Source: Salsipaludibacter sp963735045 | Lineage (GTDB): Bacteria; Actinomycetota; Nitriliruptoria; Nitriliruptorales; Nitriliruptoraceae | Reading direction: 5' to 3' | Length of the DNA stretch: 64,000 bases | NCBI GenBank assembly: GCA_963735045.1 | Contig: CAVTIZ010000003.1 | Span: forward strand, 868,001-932,000 | Part shown: positions 34,136 through 43,796 of the stretch, one piece after another | Numbering within the stretch: the first letter of the stretch is position 1 | How the letters are laid out: each line of letters starts with the position of its first letter | Made by a program: the position numbers and the translations under genes | Notes under the pieces: generated by a model | What the model saw: the letters and a program-made list of their open reading frames with translations, nothing else | What the model was told of the DNA's origin: nothing | Database searches by the model: none

Positions 34136-36424
34136 TTGCCCACGACCGCATCCGTACCGTCCGAGCCGACGTCCGAACGGCTCACGCCGCCACCACGGCT
34201 CAGCGGCGTTCGGGCGGCCTTCGCACGCCTGCCACTGGTCCAGCGACCCGACATCCCGTCGGAACTCACGGCGCTGGCCAAGGCGGTCCGCGACCACGCA
34301 CCCCGGGTCGACCTGCGCGAGGTCATCCGGGCCTACCACTACGCGCGTGACAGCCACGAGGGCCAGTACCGGAAGTCCGGTGAGCCCTTCATCAGCCACC
34401 CCGTGTCGGTCGCCACGACGCTGGCCGAACTCGGCTTCGACACCGACACGCTGGTCGCGGCCCTGCTGCATGACGTCGTCGAGGACACGCCCGCGACGCG
34501 CGACGAGATCGACCGCCACTTCGGCGGCGACGTCGCGTTGCTGGTCGACGGCGTCACCAAGCTGGACCGGGTCACGGTCGACTCCAAGCAGCACCAGCAG
34601 GCCGGCACCTACCGCAAGATGATCCTGGCGATGTCCAAGGACATCCGGGTCCTGGTCATCAAGCTGGCCGACCGCCTCCACAACATGTCGACGTTGGAGC
34701 ACATGCCACGCGACAAGCAGAAGCGGATCGCCCAGGAGACCCTCGACATCTACGCGCCGCTGGCCCACCGGCTCGGGATGCAGGCCTTCAAGCTGGAACT
34801 GGAGGACCTCGGGTTCCGGGCCCTGCACCCCAAGCGCTACGACGAGATCGTCGCGATGGTGCGCGAACGCAACCCGCAGCGCGAGGCCTACATCGAGGAG
34901 GTCACCGACCAGCTCAACGACATGCTGCGGGACCTGCGCATCAAGGGCGAGATCACCGGGCGCAAGAAGCACCTGTACTCCATCTACGAGAAGATGACCG
35001 TCCGCGGACGGGAGTTCGACGAGATCCACGACCTCGTCGGCATGCGGATCATCGTCGGGTCGGTGGGGGAGTGCTACGCCCTGCTGGGCCAGATCCACGC
35101 CAACTGGCGCCCGCTGGAGGGTCGGTTCAAGGACTACATCGCCAGCCCCAAGGCCAACCTCTACCAGTCGCTGCACACCTCGGTGGTGGGACCGCAGGGA
35201 CGCCAGCTCGAGATCCAGATCCGCACCCGCGCGATGCACGAGACCGCCGAGTACGGGGTGGCGGCGCACTGGCAGTACAAGGAGGCCAACCGGGGCGAGG
35301 ACGCCGAGGACTTCCCGTGGCTGGAACAGCTGCTGGACTGGCAGGCCGACGTGGACGACCCGGGTGACTTCGTCCAGTCGCTCAAGCACGACCTGTACGA
35401 CGACGAGGTGTTCGTGTTCACCCCTGCCGGGGACGTCAAGCAGTTGCCCGCCCGCTCCACCCCGATCGACTTCGCCTACGCCATCCACACCGAGGTCGGC
35501 CACCGCTGTGTCGGTGCCCGGCTCAACGACCGGTTGGTGCCGCTGGACCACGAGCTCAACAACGGCGACGTCGTCGAGATCCTGACGTCCAAGGCCGAGG
35601 ACGCCGGACCGTCGCGGGACTGGCTGGACCTGGTCGCGTCCACCCGGGCCGAGTCCAAGATCCGCAACTACTTCAACCGCGAGCGACGCGAGGACGCCGA
35701 GGAACGCGGCCGCGAACAGGTCACCCGGGCCCTGCGTCGCAAGGGGATCGGGTGGACCCGCGCAATGGGCGACGGGACGTTGGGCGAGGCCGCCGAGGCC
35801 CTGTCCTACAAGGACCTCGACGCCCTGCTGCGGGCGGTCGGCGAGCGCCACGTCCCACCCGGGGCCGTCGCCAACCACGTCCACAAGACCTACGAGCCCG
35901 ATCCGGTGGGCGACGACGCGCCCCCACCGACGCCCCCACCCCTGCAGCTGCGGGCGACCCCGACCGACGACGTGGTGGTCGACGGCGACCGCGGAATGCT
36001 GGTCAACCTGGCCAGTTGCTGTTCCCCCGTCCCCGGCGACGACATCCTCGGGTTCATCACCAAGACCCGTGGCGTGTCGGTCCATCGCACCGACTGCACC
36101 AACGCGCTGGACCTGCAGCGCGACCCCGAGCGACTCCTGGACGTGGACTGGACCACGGGGGACTGGTCGACGTCGGTGTTCACCGCGGTCATCGAGATCG
36201 AGGCCTTCGACCGCAAGCACCTGCTCCGGGACATCACCGCCACGCTGGGTGACCTGCACATCAGCATCACGGGGGCCCAGGTCACCACCCGCAAGGACCA
36301 CGTCGCGATCCTGCGCTTCACCTTCGAGCTCGCCGATCCGGCCCATTTGGGCTATGCCATCGACTCCGTGCGGGAGGTCGACGGGGTCTACGATGCCCAC
36401 CGGGTCGTGCCCAGCCGGGGATGA
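34136..36424 (+). CDS. rel: Bifunctional (p)ppGpp synthetase/hydrolase
   Basis: 762 residues, long RelA/SpoT homologue. Hydrolase domain with HDVVEDT (His112-Asp113 pair). Synthetase domain with RFKDYIASPKANLYQSLHT. TGS domain from FVFTPAGDVKQLPARSTPIDFAY, a linker with the conserved CCSPVPGDDI region, and a C-terminal ACT domain (VFTAVIEIEAFDRKHLLRDI). It makes and degrades the alarmone ppGpp. The TTG at 34136 has AAGGG in front and follows a -10 box; an upstream GTG at 34061 would precede that box. The Usp-like gene overlaps its stop (ATGA). Confidence 0.95.
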   Translation: MPTTASVPSEPTSERLTPPPRLSGVRAAFARLPLVQRPDIPSELTALAKAVRDHAPRVDLREVIRAYHYARDSHEGQYRKSGEPFISHPVSVATTLAELGFDTDTLVAALLHDVVEDTPATRDEIDRHFGGDVALLVDGVTKLDRVTVDSKQHQQAGTYRKMILAMSKDIRVLVIKLADRLHNMSTLEHMPRDKQKRIAQETLDIYAPLAHRLGMQAFKLELEDLGFRALHPKRYDEIVAMVRERNPQREAYIEEVTDQLNDMLRDLRIKGEITGRKKHLYSIYEKMTVRGREFDEIHDLVGMRIIVGSVGECYALLGQIHANWRPLEGRFKDYIASPKANLYQSLHTSVVGPQGRQLEIQIRTRAMHETAEYGVAAHWQYKEANRGEDAEDFPWLEQLLDWQADVDDPGDFVQSLKHDLYDDEVFVFTPAGDVKQLPARSTPIDFAYAIHTEVGHRCVGARLNDRLVPLDHELNNGDVVEILTSKAEDAGPSRDWLDLVASTRAESKIRNYFNRERREDAEERGREQVTRALRRKGIGWTRAMGDGTLGEAAEALSYKDLDALLRAVGERHVPPGAVANHVHKTYEPDPVGDDAPPPTPPPLQLRATPTDDVVVDGDRGMLVNLASCCSPVPGDDILGFITKTRGVSVHRTDCTNALDLQRDPERLLDVDWTTGDWSTSVFTAVIEIEAFDRKHLLRDITATLGDLHISITGAQVTTRKDHVAILRFTFELADPAHLGYAIDSVREVDGVYDAHRVVPSRG

Positions 36425-37662
36425 CCAGCACGGGTCCGCCGACACGGCGTCGACCTGCACGGGGGTTCGCCCACGTGGGACCGGTGGAGGAATGGATGGC
36501 CGACGGGGTGGACACCTGTGTCCTCCTGGCCATCGTCGCCCCGGCGTCGGTGACCCGGCTGCTGGAGGTCGCCATCGGCATCGCGGGTCCCGGCGGCCGC
36601 GTGGTCGCGTGCACCGCCGTGCCGTCGGGCGCACACCGGGACGCCGTGGCCGCTGCGCGGACCACCCTGGGCGCCGTGGAGGACGAGGTCGCGAGCCAGT
36701 CCTCGACCACCGGGGTCACGCTGGCCACGGAGGTCGTCGAGGCCGAGCACCCGGCCGAGGCCGTGCACGACCTGGTCGGGCGGGTCGGCGCCGACGTCGT
36801 GGTCATGGGGTGGCACGGGTCCGGCAGTGCCAGCAGTTCGTTCGGCACCATCATCGACGAGGTGGTCGGTCGGTCCCGCGTGCCGCTGGTGATGGTGCGG
36901 CCCGGGGCGGCCGCACCGACCTCGCTGGTGGTGGCCTTCGACACCGACCAGCTGCACCCGGCGGGGCGTCGGGGCCTGGCCCTGGCCGGTGCCGTCGCGG
37001 CCTCGCTGCGGACGTCACGGGGCTGGCCGATCACGCTGCTGCAGACCGGCGCCGAGGACTTCCCCGACCTGCCGGTCGGGGTCCGCACCCTGACCGACCG
37101 GATCCACCACGACCCGCGCCGTCGCCACGAGGCCGTGGAGGCACTGGTCGAGCCCACGACCATGGTGGTCGCGCCGGTCGCACCCACCGTGGCCGGGCTG
37201 CGGGCGGCGACCACGCGTCTCAACTGGGCGGTGGGGGCGGCCACGCTGGCCGTGGCGATCGACGTCGGTCCGGTCGGCCCGCGCGAATCCCTGTCGCGGG
37301 TGACCCTGCCACGCACGGCCGAGTCCGACACCCCCGAGCGGCCCGGTCGCCACGGCGTGGCCGTCACCATCGTCAGCCCCGACCCGGTCGACCGTCGCCC
37401 GGTGGTCGCGGCACTGGCCGACGCCGGCGAGGTCGGGTCGGTGCGGACCTGGTGGGCGGGCCGCGAGAGCCGGCCGCACCTGTCGATCGTGGTGACCGTC
37501 GACGACGTGACGGAGTCCGACGCCATCGGTGCGGTCGTGGCCGTGACCGACACGCTGCCCCAGCTGGTGGGTGCCCGGGTCCGCTACGACCTCGTGGACG
37601 CCCCCACCCCCCTGCGTGTCCGCGAACTGCGCCCGATGGGCCCCCTCGGGGAGCTGGACTGA
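36421..37662 (+). CDS. Usp-like protein of unknown function, coupled to rel
   Basis: 413 residues, soluble. Residues about 33-160 look like a universal stress protein domain, ending with the ATP-type loop GWHGSGSASSSFGTI (G-x2-G-x9-G) and VPLVMVRPG. The middle part (165-300) may be a second, degenerate Usp domain without that motif. The last 90 residues (HGVAVTIVSPDPVDRRPVV) look like a compact alpha/beta domain, possibly ACT-like. I do not know this exact architecture. Its ATG overlaps the rel stop, so it should be made together with the ppGpp enzyme. Confidence 0.65.
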   Translation: MTSTGPPTRRRPARGFAHVGPVEEWMADGVDTCVLLAIVAPASVTRLLEVAIGIAGPGGRVVACTAVPSGAHRDAVAAARTTLGAVEDEVASQSSTTGVTLATEVVEAEHPAEAVHDLVGRVGADVVVMGWHGSGSASSSFGTIIDEVVGRSRVPLVMVRPGAAAPTSLVVAFDTDQLHPAGRRGLALAGAVAASLRTSRGWPITLLQTGAEDFPDLPVGVRTLTDRIHHDPRRRHEAVEALVEPTTMVVAPVAPTVAGLRAATTRLNWAVGAATLAVAIDVGPVGPRESLSRVTLPRTAESDTPERPGRHGVAVTIVSPDPVDRRPVVAALADAGEVGSVRTWWAGRESRPHLSIVVTVDDVTESDAIGAVVAVTDTLPQLVGARVRYDLVDAPTPLRVRELRPMGPLGELD

Positions 37663-37685
37663 GCCGGGCCACGTCGGGCCTCGGC
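37663..37685 (+). terminator. Possible terminator after Usp-like gene
   Basis: GCCGGGCC (37663-37670) pairs with GGCC-T-CGGC (37677-37685) with one bulged base, directly after the stop. Confidence 0.3.
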
Positions 37686-37716
37686 ACCATCCCCGTGGAC
37701 GCGTGGGCGCGGGCGA

Positions 37717-37722
37717 TAGCCT
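37717..37722 (+). promoter_or_regulatory. -10 box TAGCCT
   Basis: TAGCCT lies 45 bases before the MBL-hydrolase GTG, with GGAGG at 37756-37760. Confidence 0.45.
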
Positions 37723-37766
37723 CGGCGGTCCGGGACGAGCCCCGGGCAGACCATCGGAGGTGGGGC

Positions 37767-38507
37767 GTGGCCGACGTGTCCGTGACGGCCGTGGCGCTGG
37801 GGCGATGGCAGACCAACTGCGTCGTCGTGAGCGACCATGCCGCGCGGCGCGCGTTCGTCGTGGATCCCGGGGAGGGGGGCGCGGAGCAGGTCCCGGCGTT
37901 GCTGGAGAACCTGGACGTCGAGGTCGAGGCGATCCTGCTCACCCACGGCCACCTCGACCACCTGTGGGCCGTCCCCGCGTTGGCCGACACCCTGGACGTG
38001 CCCGTGCACCTGCACCCTGCCGACCGGTTCCTGTGGGACAACCCGGCCGACATGCTCGGGATCCCGGCCGCCCAGGGGGTCGAGGCGCTGCGCAACGCCT
38101 ACGGGTTGGACTGGTCGCCGCCGACCCACCGGTTGCTGGACGTCCACGACGGTGCGCGACTGGCCGTGGCGGGGTTCGACCTGACGGTCGACCACGCCCC
38201 CGGGCACACCCCGGGCTCGGTGGCCTTCCGCCTGCACGACATGACCGGCGCCGACGTCCACGTCGCCGTCGGCGGGGACCACGTCGCCGCCGACGAGGTG
38301 CTGTTGTCCGGCGACTTCCTCTTCGCGGGTTCGATCGGACGAGTGGACCTGCCCCGGGGGAGTGGCGACCAGATGATGGACTCGTTGCGGCGACATCTGC
38401 CGGCCCTGGCCGCCGACACCCTGGTGGTGGCCGGCCACGGGCCCGAGACCACCGTCGGCCGCGAACTGGCCGACAATCCCTTCGTCCGACAGGCCCTCGC
38501 CGCCTGA
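37767..38507 (+). CDS. Metallo-beta-lactamase-fold hydrolase (glyoxalase II-like)
   Basis: 246 residues. Metal ligands are His60-x-His62-x-Asp64-His65 (THGHLDH), His147 (APGHTPGS), an Asp in LSGDFLFAGSIGR and a C-terminal His in VAGHGPETT. This is the typical glyoxalase II/YcbL group, likely a thioester hydrolase. An MBL gene just before hisS is a common actinobacterial arrangement. GTG with GGAGG six bases upstream. Confidence 0.88.
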   Translation: MADVSVTAVALGRWQTNCVVVSDHAARRAFVVDPGEGGAEQVPALLENLDVEVEAILLTHGHLDHLWAVPALADTLDVPVHLHPADRFLWDNPADMLGIPAAQGVEALRNAYGLDWSPPTHRLLDVHDGARLAVAGFDLTVDHAPGHTPGSVAFRLHDMTGADVHVAVGGDHVAADEVLLSGDFLFAGSIGRVDLPRGSGDQMMDSLRRHLPALAADTLVVAGHGPETTVGRELADNPFVRQALAA

Positions 38508-38583
38508 CCGCCCCACCGCCCCACTGCCCGACTGCCCGATCCCCCGTCGACCTCCCGCGCGTGCCGCCATCGTGAGCGTTGAA

Positions 38584-38612
38584 GCCGGGATACCGGGCGA
38601 AACGCGCCCGGT
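38584..38612 (+). repeat. 29-bp dispersed intergenic repeat, copy F
   Basis: Starts GCCGGGATACCGGGC and ends CGCGCCCGGT, preceded by CGTGAGCG as in the copies near 47.7 kb. More diverged than the other copies. Confidence 0.5.
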
Positions 38613-38650
38613 GGCGGGTTCTGCGTGTGGCCCGGCACCGTCCCAGCAGT

Positions 38651-38715
38651 CCCGCCCGTCCTGCCCGTCCTGCCCGTCCTGCCCCGCCCGTCCTGCCCGT
38701 CCTGCCCGTCCTGCC
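38651..38715. repeat. 9-bp tandem repeat before hisS
   Basis: GTCCTGCCC is repeated six to seven times, interrupted once by CCGCCC, and ends 14 bases before the hisS ATG. It occupies the place where the ribosome site should be; no Shine-Dalgarno sequence is seen apart from CCAGAGAG. Confidence 0.8.
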
Positions 38716-38728
38716 AGAGAGTCCGCCC

Positions 38729-40051
38729 ATGAGTTCGTTGTCGACCGATCCCGCGTCCGGGACGCGGGACTTCCTGCCCGAGGACATGGCCGTCCGCCAC
38801 CGAGTGCTGGACACGATCCGCGCGGTGTTCGAGTCCCACGGGTTCGACCCGCTCGACACCCCGGCCTTCGAACGCCTGGACGTCCTCACCGGCAAGTACG
38901 GCGAGGAGGGCGACCAGTTGATGTTCAAGATCCTGCGTCGCGGTGAGCACGAGTCCAGCGGGGAGGCCGATCTCGCGTTGCGCTACGACCTGACCGTGCC
39001 GCTGGCCCGCGTGGTCGCCCGCTACGGCTCGCAACTGGTCACGCCGTTCAAGCGCTACCACGTCGCCCCGGTGTGGCGTGCCGATCGCCCCGGCCACGGG
39101 CGCTTCCGCGAGTTCTTCCAGTGTGACGTCGACGTGGTGGGCTCGGACTCGTTGGTGGCCGACGCCAGCACCATCGCGGCCGCTGCCGACGCGCTGGACC
39201 GACTCGGGCTCGGCGGCTTCCGCGTACAGCTCAACTCCCGCAAGGCGTTGCGCGGGCTGATCCGGGCCTACGGGGTCGACGAGGCCCGGGAGACCGACAC
39301 CCTGGTCGCACTGGACAAGCTGGACAAGATCGGTGTCGACGGTGTGGTGGCCGAACTCGGCCAGCGCGGGATCCCGTCGACGGCGATCGACGCCCTGGGC
39401 GGCGACCTCGCCGGCGACGACCTGCCCGGAGCGGTGCGCGAACGACTCGAGAGCACCGAGGCCGGACGCGCCGGGATGGCCGAGGTCGACCAGGTGCTGG
39501 GCCTGCTGGACGGTCGTGTCCCGGGCGGGTCGATCGCGTGGTCACCCGTGTTGGCCCGGGGCCTGTCGTACTACACCGGCCCGGTGTGGGAGTTCGTCCA
39601 CGACGGCCTGGACGCCACGATCGCCGCCGGTGGGCGCTACGACGGCCTGGTGGGGATGTTCTCCGGCAACGACCTGCCCGCCACCGGCTCGTCACTGGGC
39701 ATCGAGCGCATCCTGCTCCTGCTCGCCGAGCAGGACCAGGCAGCGGCCGGCCCGGAGGTCGTGGTCACCATCATGGACGACGACGCCGCCGCCGATGCCC
39801 TCCAGCTCGCCCGGGAGGTCCGCACCGCGGGCTTCACGACCGACCTGTGGGTCGGGACCGGCAAGTTCGGCAAGCAGTTGAAGTACGCCGATCGACGCGG
39901 CGCCCGGGTCGCCCTCATCGCTGGCTCGCGCGAGCGCGAAGCCGGTACCGTCGCGGCCAAATGGCTCGACACGGGGGAGCAGGAGGAGTACCGGCGCGAC
40001 GAGCTCGTCGACCACCTCCGATCGACCCTTCGTGCGGCGCCGGAGTCGTGA
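38729..40051 (+). CDS. hisS: Histidyl-tRNA synthetase
   Basis: 440 residues, class II. N-terminal GTRDFLPEDM (motif 1 side), motif 2 YHVAPVWRADRPGHGRFREF, the histidine-specific ARGLSYYTGPVWEF, and motif 3 GSSLGIERI. A C-terminal anticodon-binding domain starts around 345. The ATG is the only start that fits the family; upstream sequence is repeat DNA. It precedes aspS, as in many bacteria. Confidence 0.96.
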   Translation: MSSLSTDPASGTRDFLPEDMAVRHRVLDTIRAVFESHGFDPLDTPAFERLDVLTGKYGEEGDQLMFKILRRGEHESSGEADLALRYDLTVPLARVVARYGSQLVTPFKRYHVAPVWRADRPGHGRFREFFQCDVDVVGSDSLVADASTIAAAADALDRLGLGGFRVQLNSRKALRGLIRAYGVDEARETDTLVALDKLDKIGVDGVVAELGQRGIPSTAIDALGGDLAGDDLPGAVRERLESTEAGRAGMAEVDQVLGLLDGRVPGGSIAWSPVLARGLSYYTGPVWEFVHDGLDATIAAGGRYDGLVGMFSGNDLPATGSSLGIERILLLLAEQDQAAAGPEVVVTIMDDDAAADALQLAREVRTAGFTTDLWVGTGKFGKQLKYADRRGARVALIAGSREREAGTVAAKWLDTGEQEEYRRDELVDHLRSTLRAAPES

Positions 40052-40310
40052 GCGTCCGACGCTGCGGGCGACACGACACCGTCCGCCCGGCCGACCCGTG
40101 GACGTGCTCGGGCGCGTGACCCCCGGTGCCCGGTCGCCACGTCCGGCCCACCCGCGACCGGCACGCGTGGCGCTCGCGGGGCTGGTCCCCATCCCAGCAC
40201 CCGAGCACGTCGGCTGCTGTCGGTCCTGCTGGCGACAGACGTCGCGCCGGCCACGAGCCCGCCACCTGCCTCGTCCACCCACTTCACCTTCCGATCACGG
40301 GAGCCCGTTC

Positions 40311-42131
40311 ATGACTTCGACCATCTCTGCCCACGGCGCCATGCGCAGCCACGGCGCCGGCCTGCTGCGACCCGAGCAGGCCGGTGAGGAGGTCCGGCTG
40401 GCCGGCTGGATCGACACCCGACGTGACCACGGCGGGGTCGTCTTCCTCGACCTGCGCGATCGCTCCGGCCTCGTGCAGGTGGTCGCCGACCCGTCCCTCG
40501 ATGCCACCGCGGAGGCCCACCGGCTGCGTTCCGAGTGGGTCGTGGCCATCACCGGGACGGTCGCCGAGCGCCCGGAGGGCATGGTCAACGACGACCTGGA
40601 GACCGGGGCGGTCGAGGTCCAGGCCACCGCGATCGAGGTGCTGTCGGAGGCCGACACCCCGCCGTTCCCCGTCAGTGACGACGTCGACGTGTCCGAGGAC
40701 CTGCGCCTGCGACACCGCTACGTCGACCTGCGCCGTCCGCGCATGGCGCGCAACCTCGCGATGCGTTCCAGGGTGCTGTCGGTCATCCGCGAGGTCATGG
40801 ATCGCAACGGCTTCCTCGACGTCGAGACCCCGACGCTGACCCGGGCCACGCCCGAGGGCGCGCGCGACTTCCTGGTCCCGTCCCGCCTGATGCCGGGCAA
40901 GACCTACGCCCTGCCCCAGTCGCCCCAGCTGTTCAAGCAGCTGTTGATGGTCGCGGGCGTGGAGCGCTACTACCAGATCGCCCAGTGCTGGCGCGACGAG
41001 GACCTGCGCGCCGACCGCCAGCCCCAGTTCACCCAGCTCGACCTGGAGCTGTCCTTCGGCGACGAGGAGGACGTCTACGCCCTGATGGAGGAGATGTTCG
41101 CCGAACTGTGGGAGCGCGTGCTGGGCGAACCGCTGGTGACCCCGTTCCCGCGCATGACCTTCGCGGAGTCCATGCGTCGGTTCGGCACCGACAAGCCCGA
41201 CGTGCGCTACGCCATGGAACTGGCCGACCTCGGCGAGGTGTTCGCCGACACCGGGGTCGGGGTGTTCAAGGGCGTGCTGGGCGACGGCGGGGTCGTGGTC
41301 GCACTGGCCGTGCCGGGTGGGGCCGACATGACACGTCGCCAGTTCGACGACTGGACCGACTGGGCCAAGCGCCGCGGTGCCAAGGGCCTCGCCTGGGCGG
41401 TCGTGGAGCCGGACGGGTCGCTGCGGTCGCCGTTGGCCAAGTTCATGTCCGACGACGAGATCGCCGGCATCACGGACGTCACCGGTGCCGGGCCGGGCGA
41501 CGCCGTGTTCTTCGGGGCGGGCCGGGATCGTTCCACGCGTGAGCTGATGGGTGCCCTGCGGGTCGCCGTCGCGACCGAGCGCGACCTGGTCCCCGACGGC
41601 CGGTGGGAGTTCCTGTGGGTCACCGACATGCCGATGTTCGACGCCGCCGAGGACTCCGACGACCCGATGGCCGCCGTGGCTGACGGCTGGGTGCCCAACC
41701 ACCACCCGTTCACGGCTCCGGCCCCGGAGTTCGTCGACGACTTCGAGCAGCGACCGGGCGAGGCCATCACGCGGGCCTACGACATCGTGCTCAACGGCGT
41801 CGAGCTCGCCTCGGGCTCGGTGCGGATCCACGACGCCGACCTGCAGCGTCGGGTGTTCCGCTTCCTGGGCATCTCCGACGACGACGCCGAGGACAAGTTC
41901 GGGTTCCTGCTGCGCGGCTTCCAGTACGGCGTGCCGCCGCACTGCGGGATCGCACCGGGCATCGACCGCCTGGTCATGTTGATGGCGGGCGAGCCCAACA
42001 TCCGCGAGGTCATCCCGTTCCCCAAGACCCAGTCGGGCGCGTGCCTGCTGACCGACGCCCCCGCGCCGTTCGACGAGGCGACACTGGCCGACCTTCGCCT
42101 GAAGGTCCTGCCCCGGCCGAGCAAGGACTGA
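40311..42131 (+). CDS. aspS: Aspartyl-tRNA synthetase
   Basis: 606 residues, bacterial-type class IIb enzyme with the GAD insertion. OB anticodon domain (WIDTRRDHGGVVFLDLRDRSG), flipping loop and motif 2 (YYQIAQCWRDEDLRADRQPQFTQLD region), and motif 3 GIAPGIDRLVML. It may be non-discriminating (charging tRNA-Asn as well) if the genome lacks AsnRS; that cannot be seen here. GGGAG lies seven bases before the ATG. Confidence 0.96.
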   Translation: MTSTISAHGAMRSHGAGLLRPEQAGEEVRLAGWIDTRRDHGGVVFLDLRDRSGLVQVVADPSLDATAEAHRLRSEWVVAITGTVAERPEGMVNDDLETGAVEVQATAIEVLSEADTPPFPVSDDVDVSEDLRLRHRYVDLRRPRMARNLAMRSRVLSVIREVMDRNGFLDVETPTLTRATPEGARDFLVPSRLMPGKTYALPQSPQLFKQLLMVAGVERYYQIAQCWRDEDLRADRQPQFTQLDLELSFGDEEDVYALMEEMFAELWERVLGEPLVTPFPRMTFAESMRRFGTDKPDVRYAMELADLGEVFADTGVGVFKGVLGDGGVVVALAVPGGADMTRRQFDDWTDWAKRRGAKGLAWAVVEPDGSLRSPLAKFMSDDEIAGITDVTGAGPGDAVFFGAGRDRSTRELMGALRVAVATERDLVPDGRWEFLWVTDMPMFDAAEDSDDPMAAVADGWVPNHHPFTAPAPEFVDDFEQRPGEAITRAYDIVLNGVELASGSVRIHDADLQRRVFRFLGISDDDAEDKFGFLLRGFQYGVPPHCGIAPGIDRLVMLMAGEPNIREVIPFPKTQSGACLLTDAPAPFDEATLADLRLKVLPRPSKD

Positions 42132-42200
42132 CGCCACCCGCCCCCGCCGGCACCAGTCGGCAACGGCGGTCCGGCGGACGTGGGACCCGAGGAGGCCGTC

Positions 42201-43538
42201 GTGTCGCAACTGTTCGATCCGGCCGGTGCCCCGCGTGACGACGAGGGTGGCGGCAGGGGTCCGGCGACGGGCCCCGGCCGACGCGGGCAACCGTTGGCGG
42301 CGCGCGTGCGACCGACCGACTTCGCCGACTTCCACGGCCACGAGGCGGTCGTCGGTCCGGAGGCGCCGCTGCGTCGCATGCTCGACAGCGGCCACCTGAC
42401 GTCGCTGGTCCTGCACGGCCCACCGGGGGTGGGCAAGACCTCGCTCGCCCGGGTGATCGCGGCCCACGTCGACGCGGCCTGGACGGAGCTGTCGGCCGTC
42501 AGCGCCGGGGTCAAGGACGTCCGCGCCGTCATCGACGAGGGCCGTGCCCGGCAGGCCAGCGTGGACCGGCGCACGATCCTGTTCGTGGACGAGATCCATC
42601 GCTTCAACAAGGCCCAGCAGGACGCCTTGCTGCCCGGCGTGGAGGCCGGCTGGGTCACCCTGGTCGGGGCGACCACCGAGAACCCCTACTTCGAGCTGAA
42701 CGCCCCGTTGCTGTCGAGGTGCCGCCTGATCCACCTGTCCGCGGTCGGAGAGGACGCGATCGGGCGGATCCTGGACCATGCCGTGGCCGACGCCCACGGC
42801 CTGGGCGGTCGTGTCGAGGTCACGCCGGCCGCCCGGGAGCTGCTGGTGCGCGGTGGCAGCGGCGACGCACGGTCGGCGCTGAACCTGCTGGAACTCGCCG
42901 TCAACGCGTTGGAGGGCGACGTCCTCGACGACGAGGACGTGCTGGACGCCGCCGCCCACCTGCGGTACTCGCGTGGCGACGACCACTACGACCAGATCTC
43001 GGCCTTCATCAAGTCGGTCCGAGGGTCCGATCCGGACGCGGCGATGTACTGGCTGATGCGGATGCTGGCATCGGGCGAGGACCCGCTGTTCCTCGCGCGT
43101 CGGCTGGTGATCCTGGCGTCGGAGGACGTCGGGGTGGCGGACTCGCGCCTGCTGCCGGTGGCGCTTGCCGCCTACCAGTCGGTCGAGCGCGTCGGGATGC
43201 CCGAGGCCGAGTTCGCCCTCAGCCACGCCACCCTCGCCCTGGCCACGGCCCCCAAGTCCAACGCGGTGACCCGGGCCATGGGGGCCGCGCGAGCCCTGGT
43301 CCGCGACCACCCCAACGCCCCGGTGCCGGCACACCTGCGCGACACGCACTCCTCGGCCGGGCGGGCCGTGGTCGAGCTGGAGGGGGGAGATGCCGGGGGC
43401 TACGCCTACCCGCACGACCGTCCCGGCAACTTCGTCGAGCAGCAGTACCTGCCGGAGGGGGTCCGGTCCCGGGTCTTCGACCCCGAGTCGCACGTGAACG
43501 TGCGCATGCCCCCGGACCGTCGTCAGCCGCCGGGCTGA
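42201..43538 (+). CDS. rarA: Replication-associated recombination protein RarA (MgsA)
   Basis: 445 residues, clamp-loader-like AAA+ ATPase. Walker A GPPGVGKT (73-80), Walker B LFVDEIHRFNKAQQD, sensor GATTENPYFELN, arginine finger LLSRCR, and the C-terminal tetramerisation part with PKSNAVTRAMGAA and YAYPHDRPGNFVEQQYLP. It acts at stalled replication forks. GTG 42201 has AGGAGG five bases upstream. Usually alaS follows close by; here about 8.9 kb of other genes separates them. Confidence 0.94.
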   Translation: MSQLFDPAGAPRDDEGGGRGPATGPGRRGQPLAARVRPTDFADFHGHEAVVGPEAPLRRMLDSGHLTSLVLHGPPGVGKTSLARVIAAHVDAAWTELSAVSAGVKDVRAVIDEGRARQASVDRRTILFVDEIHRFNKAQQDALLPGVEAGWVTLVGATTENPYFELNAPLLSRCRLIHLSAVGEDAIGRILDHAVADAHGLGGRVEVTPAARELLVRGGSGDARSALNLLELAVNALEGDVLDDEDVLDAAAHLRYSRGDDHYDQISAFIKSVRGSDPDAAMYWLMRMLASGEDPLFLARRLVILASEDVGVADSRLLPVALAAYQSVERVGMPEAEFALSHATLALATAPKSNAVTRAMGAARALVRDHPNAPVPAHLRDTHSSAGRAVVELEGGDAGGYAYPHDRPGNFVEQQYLPEGVRSRVFDPESHVNVRMPPDRRQPPG

Positions 43539-43796
43539 CCGGCCGGCCACGACTCCGACGGTGTCGCCGAGGGCCGAGGTGCCCGCCGGGCACGACCACG
43601 GCGAGTTCGTGTGGCCGACAGGGTCGAGTTCTACGATCCGGGAGCGGGTCCCGGATGTCCACCGGCAGCATGAACCCCGCCTTCCGCGGTGGCGTCGACC
43701 TCGTGACGGTGGCGTCGCCGCATGGTCGGTGCCGAGCCGACCGGTGGGCCCGCGTCCGCGAGCGAGGGTCGGGGTCCGCGTCCCAGAGGAGCCGTG

